From: an uncultured Prevotella sp.
Lineage (GTDB): Bacteria; Bacteroidota; Bacteroidia; Bacteroidales; Bacteroidaceae
DNA: 10,710 bases
Direction of reading: 5' to 3'
Assembly (NCBI GenBank): GCA_946625715.1
Contig: CAMOTK010000051.1
Coordinates: 1-10,710 of the forward strand
A program made the translations under genes and the position numbers. Of the stretch, positions 5,858 through 10,710 are shown piece by piece (within the stretch, counting starts at the first letter, position 1; every line of letters starts with the position of its first letter). The notes below the pieces were generated by a model. It saw only the letters and a program-made list of their open reading frames with translations, was not told the origin of the DNA and made no database searches.

Positions 5858-7315
5858 TTAGTTTTCTTTCCAAAATGAGCGTGTGAAGAGCACCAGCACC
5901 GTCATGATTTCCAAACGTCCCATGAGCATGAGCAGGCAGAGCAGCCACTTGATGGCGTCGGGCAGAACCGACCACGACATCGAGGCGCCGATGTTGTTGG
6001 TGAGCGACGGTCCGACGTTGCTCACGCAGCTCAGTGCAATGCTGATGGCATTGGTATTGTCGACGCCTGCAGTTATCATGATGGCCGTGGTGACGAGCAA
6101 CATCATGACCGTGAGCGTGAAGAAGGCAAAGAGCGAGATGAGCTTAGTCTGCGAGATGTTCTGGCCGTTGACCTTCACGGGCAGCACGGCGTTGGGGTGC
6201 AGAATCTGGCGGAAGTTGTTGCTCATCACCTTGATGAGCATGAAGCCGCGTATGCACTTGAAGCCGCCGCTGGTGCTGCCGGCGCAGGCTCCCAGATACA
6301 TGACGACGCCGAGGATAATCCACGTGATGTGCGGCCAGAGCGCCACATCGTCGTTGAACATGCCGGTGGTGGTCATGAACGACACCACCTGGAACAGGGC
6401 GTTTCTGAAGGCATGCTCCAGGTCGTAGCCCAGGCGGGTGAAGAGCAAGTACATAATCCAGAGCGTGGCGCCCAGGATGACGCAGACGTAGAGCTTGAAC
6501 TCCGAGTTCTTCAGCAGCGTGCCTAATCTCATCTTGAACAGCCCCATATATAATAAGGTGAAGTTGATGCCCGAGAGAAACTGGAAGACGATGGCGATGT
6601 AGTCGATGGTGGCCGACTGGAAGTACATGGTGCCTTCGTTGTTGATGGAGAAGCCGCCCGTGGCCGTGGTGGTCATGGAGTAGTTGGTGGCCTCGAACCA
6701 GTTCATGCCAGCCGCCCAGAAGGCGAGTCCGCAGCCAATGGTGAGCAGCATGTAGACCGACCAAATCCACTTCGACGACGTAGACAGTCGGGGGTGCATC
6801 TTCGAGCGCATGGGGCCAGTGGCCTCGGCTGCGAACACCTTCACGCTGCCGCCCACGAGCGAGGGCAGAATGGCAATGGTGAAGAACACGATGCCCAAGC
6901 CGCCAATCCACTGCAGGAGCGAGCGCCAGAAGAGAATGCCGTGGGGCAGCACCTCGACGTTGTCGAAGATGGTGGCGCCGGTGGTGGTGAAGCCCGACAT
7001 GGACTCGAAGTAGGCGTCGGTGATGTTGCTGATGGAGCCGTTGATGAGGAAGGGTAGGGTGCCGAACAGACTGAAGACAATCCACACCGACGTGACGACG
7101 AGGTAGGCGTCGCGGCGCGAGAGCGAGTTCTCAGCCCCTTTTCCGAAGAAGAGGAACACGAAGGCCGAGCCCAGCGTGGTCATCATCGACAAGAGGAAAG
7201 CCAGCGCATCGTCTTCGTTGAAGGCGAAGGCAATGGCCATGCAGATGCCCATGAAGAAGGCCTCGATGAAGAGCAGCGACCCGATGATTTTCGCTATGAT
7301 GCGGAAGTTTACCAT
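5858..7315 (-). CDS. trkH: Trk-type potassium uptake channel subunit TrkH
   Basis: This 485-residue inner-membrane protein is the ion-conducting subunit of the Trk potassium uptake system. Four M1-P-M2 repeats are visible through their filter loops: SGFTTTGAT (107-115), MTTTATGGFS (214-223), FMTTTGMF (313-320) and SNVGPSL (432-438), each with the filter glycine (G113, G220, G318, G435). QWIGGLGIV (135-143) and the intramembrane loop of repeat 3, LGACAGSTSGGFK (341-353), which gates the pore in TrkH, are also present. Length and motif order are those of full-length TrkH/KtrB-family members. The start ATG at 7315-7313 overlaps the end of trkA by 7 bp, so the channel and its regulatory subunit are translationally coupled. 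Nothing suggests a defect. The TrkH name rather than KtrB rests on length and on pairing with a two-domain TrkA. Confidence 0.95.
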   Translation of the reverse strand: MVNFRIIAKIIGSLLFIEAFFMGICMAIAFAFNEDDALAFLLSMMTTLGSAFVFLFFGKGAENSLSRRDAYLVVTSVWIVFSLFGTLPFLINGSISNITDAYFESMSGFTTTGATIFDNVEVLPHGILFWRSLLQWIGGLGIVFFTIAILPSLVGGSVKVFAAEATGPMRSKMHPRLSTSSKWIWSVYMLLTIGCGLAFWAAGMNWFEATNYSMTTTATGGFSINNEGTMYFQSATIDYIAIVFQFLSGINFTLLYMGLFKMRLGTLLKNSEFKLYVCVILGATLWIMYLLFTRLGYDLEHAFRNALFQVVSFMTTTGMFNDDVALWPHITWIILGVVMYLGACAGSTSGGFKCIRGFMLIKVMSNNFRQILHPNAVLPVKVNGQNISQTKLISLFAFFTLTVMMLLVTTAIMITAGVDNTNAISIALSCVSNVGPSLTNNIGASMSWSVLPDAIKWLLCLLMLMGRLEIMTVLVLFTRSFWKEN

Positions 7316-8667
7316 AACCCGTTTTTCTTGAAATATTTCTCCACCTTGTCGAGGTTGTGCTCGTGGCAGAAGACCATGACCGAGTCGCCCTCTTCAATCT
7401 GCGTGTTGCCGTTGACGAGGATGCCCTTGCCGTCGCGCACCAGTCCGCCGATGCTGACGCCCGAGGGCAGTCCGAGCGCCTTGACGGGCTTCTTCGTGAC
7501 GCGCGAGCCTTCGGCGGCCACAAACTCGGCCACGTCGCTGTCGACGGTCATGAGCGAGCGCATGTTGCGCACGTCGGCCTTGAGCATCATCTGGAAGATG
7601 TGGCTGGCGGCCACGGTCTTCTTGTTGATGATGGTGCCGATGTCGAGCCCTTCGGCCATGTTGACGTAGTCGAGGTTTTCAATCATGGCCACCGTCTTGC
7701 GCACGCCCAGTTTCTTGGCCGTGAGACAAGCCAGGATGTTGGTTTCGGCGTTGCCGGTGAGTGCCACGAAGGCCTGCGTGTTCTTGATGCCCTCCTCTTC
7801 GAGCAGACCGAGGTCGCGCCCGTCGCCGTGAATGACCATGATGTTGCTGTTGTCGAGCAGCTGGTTGAGCTTCTCGCAGCGGTCGATGTCGCTCTCGATG
7901 ATTTTCACGTTCATGTAGTCGGGCATGATGAGTGCCGCCCTGACGGCGGTGCTGCCGCCACCCATGATGATGACGTTCTGCACGTCTTCGTAGTGCTCCT
8001 TGCCCACCACCTTGCGGATGTAGGGTATATACTCGCGCTGGGTCATGAAGTAGGCCAGGTCGTTCTCTTTCAGTTCGTCGAGACCGCCCGGTATGATGGT
8101 TTCGCCGTTGCGCTTGATGGCCACCACGTGGTAGGGGTCGTCGGGTCCGCAGAGGTCCTTGAGTGGCTGGTTGAGCACCTCGCACGACTTTCTGAGCTTG
8201 ATGCCGAGGAGCACGAGTGCGCCGTCGTGTACGTCCCAGCGCTGTCGGGCCCACGACATTTTCAGTCCGCTGATGATGTCGTCGGCGGCCAGCACCTCGG
8301 GGTAGATGAGCGAGTCGATGCCCAGGTTCTTGAAGAACTCCTGGTTTTGCGGTGCGAGGTATTCAGACTGGTCGATGCGTGCCACCGTCTTCTTGGCGCC
8401 CAGCGAGTGGGCCAGTATGCAGGCGGTGATGTTCTTCGTCTCCAGAGGCGTGACGCCCACGAAGAGGTCGGCACTGCCTATGCCCACTTCCTTCAGAGCC
8501 TTGAGGCTGGTGGGCGAGGCGTTGTAGGTCATGATGTCGTAGCGCGAGTCGAGGTCGGCCAGCCTGTCCTCGTTCTCGTCGATGAGCACGCAGTTGTGGT
8601 TCTCTGTTGAGAGCAGCTTCGAGAGGTGTGTGCCCACGCGCCCGGCACCGGCAATGACAATCTTCAT
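7309..8667 (-). CDS. trkA: Trk potassium uptake regulatory subunit TrkA (two RCK domains)
   Basis: This 452-residue cytoplasmic protein forms the nucleotide-gated ring under TrkH and controls potassium uptake in response to NAD(H) or adenine nucleotides. It holds two RCK (TrkA-N plus TrkA-C) units. The first Rossmann domain begins at once with IAGAGRVGTHL (5-15) and has the acidic ribose-binding residue in CVLIDEN (D30). Its TrkA-C part (about 140-220) includes LKENDLAYFMT. The second Rossmann domain has a modified glycine motif, IIMGGGSTAV (233-242), with VKIIESD (about 254-260) and VIHGDGRDLGLL (about 278-289). The final TrkA-C part ends in IEEGDSVMVFC (424-434). The start lies 3 bp after the dxs stop, and the end overlaps trkH by 7 bp. 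The two-domain length is usual for TrkA, unlike the single-domain KtrA. Confidence 0.95.
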   Translation of the reverse strand: MKIVIAGAGRVGTHLSKLLSTENHNCVLIDENEDRLADLDSRYDIMTYNASPTSLKALKEVGIGSADLFVGVTPLETKNITACILAHSLGAKKTVARIDQSEYLAPQNQEFFKNLGIDSLIYPEVLAADDIISGLKMSWARQRWDVHDGALVLLGIKLRKSCEVLNQPLKDLCGPDDPYHVVAIKRNGETIIPGGLDELKENDLAYFMTQREYIPYIRKVVGKEHYEDVQNVIIMGGGSTAVRAALIMPDYMNVKIIESDIDRCEKLNQLLDNSNIMVIHGDGRDLGLLEEEGIKNTQAFVALTGNAETNILACLTAKKLGVRKTVAMIENLDYVNMAEGLDIGTIINKKTVAASHIFQMMLKADVRNMRSLMTVDSDVAEFVAAEGSRVTKKPVKALGLPSGVSIGGLVRDGKGILVNGNTQIEEGDSVMVFCHEHNLDKVEKYFKKNGLW

Positions 8668-8670
8668 AGG

Positions 8671-10560
8671 CTATTTGGCTGTTGGCTGTATGACGTTCTT
8701 GATACTTTCCACGTCGATGCCCACGATGTGCATCAGTTCGGGCACCTTGCCGTGTTCTACAAACTTGTCGGGCAGACCCATGCGGGTGAGCTGAGGCTGA
8801 TAGCCGTGGTCGGCAAACCACTCGAGCACGGCCGAGCCGAAGCCGCCCTGCCGGACGCCGTCTTCGATGGTGACCACGCGCTGGAACTTGCGGCCGACCT
8901 CGTGGAGCAGCTCTTCGTCGAGCGGTTTCACGAAGCGCATGTCGTAGTGGGCCACATCGTCGATGCCCAGTTCCTCGATGGCGCGCTCCACGAAGTTGCC
9001 GGTGGTGCCGATGCTGAGCACGGCCAGACGGCTGCCGTCGCGCAGTCGGCGTCCGCGTCCGACGGGAATCTCCTCGAGCGGACAGTGCCAGTCGTTGGTG
9101 ACGCCGCGCCCGCGGGGGTAGCGAATGACGAAAGGCCCCTTGTCGGGCAGTTGCGCGGTGTACATCATGCGGCGCAGCTCCTGCTCGTTCATGGGGGCGG
9201 CGATGGTCAGGTTGGGAATGGGGCGCAGGAAGGCCAGGTCGAAGGCGCCGTGGTGTGTGGGGCCGTCTTCGCCCACGAGTCCGGCGCGGTCGAGACAGAT
9301 GACCACCGGCAGCCGCAGTATGGCCACGTCGTGGATGATGTTGTCGTAGGCGCGCTGCGAGAAGGCCGAGTAGATGTTGCAGAAGGGCTGCAGTCCGTCT
9401 TTGGCCATGCCGGCCGAGAAGGTGACGGCGTGGCCTTCGGCAATGCCTACGTCGAAGGTGCGGTCGGGCATGGCTTCCATCATGATGTTCATGGAGCAGC
9501 CAGTGGGCATGGCCGGCGTGACGCCCACGATGCGCGGGTTCTGCCGGGCCAGTTCCAGAAGCGTGTGTCCGAAGACGTCCTGATACTTAGGTGGCAGGTT
9601 GGGGTCGTCGTCGCTGATGCGCTCGCCCGTGTCGGGGTCGAACTTTCCAGGTGCGTGCCACACGGGCTTATAGTCTTCGGCCGGCGCATAGCCGTGGCCC
9701 TTCTTCGTGTGCAGGTGGAGCAGCTTGGGGCCGCTCATGTCCTTCAGCTGTCGGAGTATGCGCACCAGCTCCTTCACGTTGTGGCCGTCGAAGGGTCCGA
9801 AGTAGCGTATGTTCATGCCCTCGAAGATGTTCTGCTGGTGCGAGATGGCGCTCTTGATGGCGTTGTTCAGTCGGATGAGCCCCTGCCGGCGGTCGTCCTT
9901 GAGCATGCCCTTGCGGCGCAGCCACTGTCCGGCCTTGAAGCGCAGGGCGTTGTAGGTCTCGTTGGTGTTCAGTCCGAGCAGATACTGCTGCATGCCGCCC
10001 ACGGAGCGGTCAATCGACATGTCGTTGTCGTTGAGGATGATGAGCAGGTCGTTGGGGCTCGACGAGGCGTTGTTGAGACCCTCGAAAGCCAGTCCGCCCG
10101 ACATGGCGCCGTCGCCGATGACGGCCACTACCTTGCGGTTGTCCTTCGATGCCACGGCCATGCCCAGTGCGGCCGAGATGCTGTTTGAGGCGTGGCCGCA
10201 GATGAAGGCGTCGTACTCGCTCTCCTCGGGCGAGGGGAAGGGCTTCAGGCCGCCCAGCTTGCGGTTGGTCTTGAAGCGCTCGCGGCGCCCGGTCAGAATC
10301 TTGTGGCCATAGGCCTGATGGCCCACGTCCCACACAATGCGGTCTTCGGGGGTGTTGAACACATAGTGTAGTGCCACGGTCAGCTCCACCACGCCGAGGC
10401 TCGACGCCAGGTGGCCGGGGTTGACCGAGAGCTCCTGCACGATGGTTTCGCGCAGTTGGTTGCACACTTCGGGCAGTTGCTCTACCGTCAGTTTCCGCAG
10501 GTCTTGCGGGTAGTCTATGCTGTTTAAAAGTTCAAAATTGCCTTTTTCCACTGTATTCAT
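8671..10560 (-). CDS. dxs: 1-deoxy-D-xylulose-5-phosphate synthase
   Basis: This 629-residue thiamine-diphosphate enzyme condenses pyruvate and glyceraldehyde-3-phosphate into 1-deoxy-D-xylulose-5-phosphate, the entry step of the MEP isoprenoid pathway and a precursor for thiamine and pyridoxal. Visible landmarks are [19 protein letters not shown] and [12 protein letters not shown] near the N-terminus, [14 protein letters not shown] (about 120-133), and the ThDP/Mg motif [17 protein letters not shown] (149-165). NDNDMSI (177-183), FGPFDGHN and the transketolase-like [18 protein letters not shown] follow, with a C-terminal domain ending near the stop at 8673-8671. The start ATG at 10560 is chosen; an in-frame TTG at 10578 overlaps the promoter -7 box and cannot be used from that promoter. 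It is the first gene of the dxs-trkA-trkH run, with only 3 bp before trkA. Length is normal and no key residue is missing. Confidence 0.96.
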   Translation of the reverse strand: MNTVEKGNFELLNSIDYPQDLRKLTVEQLPEVCNQLRETIVQELSVNPGHLASSLGVVELTVALHYVFNTPEDRIVWDVGHQAYGHKILTGRRERFKTNRKLGGLKPFPSPEESEYDAFICGHASNSISAALGMAVASKDNRKVVAVIGDGAMSGGLAFEGLNNASSSPNDLLIILNDNDMSIDRSVGGMQQYLLGLNTNETYNALRFKAGQWLRRKGMLKDDRRQGLIRLNNAIKSAISHQQNIFEGMNIRYFGPFDGHNVKELVRILRQLKDMSGPKLLHLHTKKGHGYAPAEDYKPVWHAPGKFDPDTGERISDDDPNLPPKYQDVFGHTLLELARQNPRIVGVTPAMPTGCSMNIMMEAMPDRTFDVGIAEGHAVTFSAGMAKDGLQPFCNIYSAFSQRAYDNIIHDVAILRLPVVICLDRAGLVGEDGPTHHGAFDLAFLRPIPNLTIAAPMNEQELRRMMYTAQLPDKGPFVIRYPRGRGVTNDWHCPLEEIPVGRGRRLRDGSRLAVLSIGTTGNFVERAIEELGIDDVAHYDMRFVKPLDEELLHEVGRKFQRVVTIEDGVRQGGFGSAVLEWFADHGYQPQLTRMGLPDKFVEHGKVPELMHIVGIDVESIKNVIQPTAK

Positions 10561-10575
10561 AAAGTCATTTGGTGG

Positions 10576-10606
10576 CAAAGTTACTATAATTTATGCACAT
10601 GACAAA
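10576..10606 (-). promoter_or_regulatory. Bacteroidetes-type promoter of the dxs operon
   Basis: On the minus strand, TTTG at 10606-10603 and TAACTTTG at 10583-10576 match the -33 (TTTG) and -7 (TAnnTTTG) elements, separated by 19 bp, the normal distance. Transcription would start near 10570, leaving only about 10 nt before the ATG at 10560. The -33 element lies within a perfect 12-bp palindrome, ACAAAATTTTGT (10602-10613), which could be an operator or could arise from an overlapping opposite signal. Confidence 0.72.
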
Positions 10607-10629
10607 ATTTTGTGCTGTTTATTTTCTTA

Positions 10630-10710
10630 ATGAGTCAACGCACTCAGACGGTGTCTTGTCAAGAAAAATTGCTAAAATTTAACACTTCGCGACCGACCAT
10701 TCTAGAAAAG
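10630..10710 (+). CDS. possible start of a divergent gene, cut by the window end
   Basis: From the ATG at 10630 a frame stays open for 27 codons to the end of the window, beginning MSQRTQTVSCQEKLLKFN. It points away from dxs, as a divergent gene would. The upstream DNA is AT-rich, and AAATTTTG (10605-10612) differs from the -7 consensus by one base, at a distance that would leave a leader of about 11 nt. Against it: the codons are AT-rich at third positions, unlike every gene in this window; the frame is short enough to be open by chance; and I recognise no family. Otherwise 10584-10710 is plain AT-rich intergenic DNA with no RNA gene that I can see. Confidence 0.2.
   Translation, partial: MSQRTQTVSCQEKLLKFNTSRPTILEK

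Noticed and set aside
7357..8610. A 417-codon plus-strand open frame opposite trkA
   Set aside because: Same cause: it is the antisense shadow of a clear two-RCK TrkA and has no recognisable domain.
8626..10188. A 520-codon open frame on the plus strand opposite dxs and the start of trkA
   Set aside because: It is antisense to a certain dxs gene and is a by-product of GC-rich third positions. Its translation is rich in Val, His and Ala and matches no family.
10561..10578. Upstream TTG start for Dxs, adding six residues
   Set aside because: The TTG is part of the -7 element, upstream of the predicted transcription start, and a good ATG follows at 10560.

Overview
The window looks like chromosomal DNA from a GC-rich member of the Bacteroidales, most likely Prevotella or a close relative. 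The evidence is threefold. Upstream regions are AT-rich, lack Shine-Dalgarno sequences and carry promoter boxes of the Bacteroidetes TAnnTTTG type. One lipoprotein carries an acidic tag after its lipidated cysteine, of the kind used for surface export in this phylum. All recognisable products (single-chain GlyRS, FKBP lipoprotein, small porin-like barrel, EamA transporter, type I mannose-6-phosphate isomerase, TrkH/TrkA, Dxs) fit a Bacteroidales core genome. The genus is inferred from general resemblance, not from a search.

Layout. Positions 2-1145 (+): the 3' end of glyS, then an FKBP-type prolyl isomerase lipoprotein, closed by a strong hairpin with a T tract at 1158-1197 that can serve both strands. 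Positions 2943-1228 (-): an apparent three-gene operon made of an EamA-family exporter, an outer-membrane beta-barrel protein and an unrecognised 46-residue protein with an almost perfect leucine-zipper-like heptad pattern. Positions 2944-3030: a compact divergent promoter region whose two -7 boxes form an inverted repeat. Positions 3031-4859 (+): a two-gene unit joined by an ATGA overlap, encoding an ABC-type ATPase and a DUF4435/Toprim-like protein. Positions 10560-4842 (-): dxs, trkA and trkH in very tight succession, then a mannose-6-phosphate isomerase gene 57 bp further on, whose 3' end overlaps the Toprim gene tail-to-tail by 18 bp. Upstream of dxs is a good Bacteroidetes promoter and a possible divergent reading frame that leaves the window.

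The most interesting part is the ATPase + DUF4435 pair. The combination matches the architecture of the PARIS anti-phage system (AriA ATPase + AriB DUF4435/Toprim nuclease). Here the ATPase is small (277 residues), and the pair sits between housekeeping genes with no visible mobile element and similar base composition. It could be a compact PARIS-like defence module or a related long-resident system of unknown role. The sequence supports the domain assignment and the coupling of the two genes. It does not by itself show a defence function.

The remaining genes are ordinary. dxs-trkA-trkH couples the first step of isoprenoid synthesis with a potassium uptake channel and its regulatory subunit. 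No tRNA, rRNA, CRISPR array, insertion sequence or attachment site was seen.
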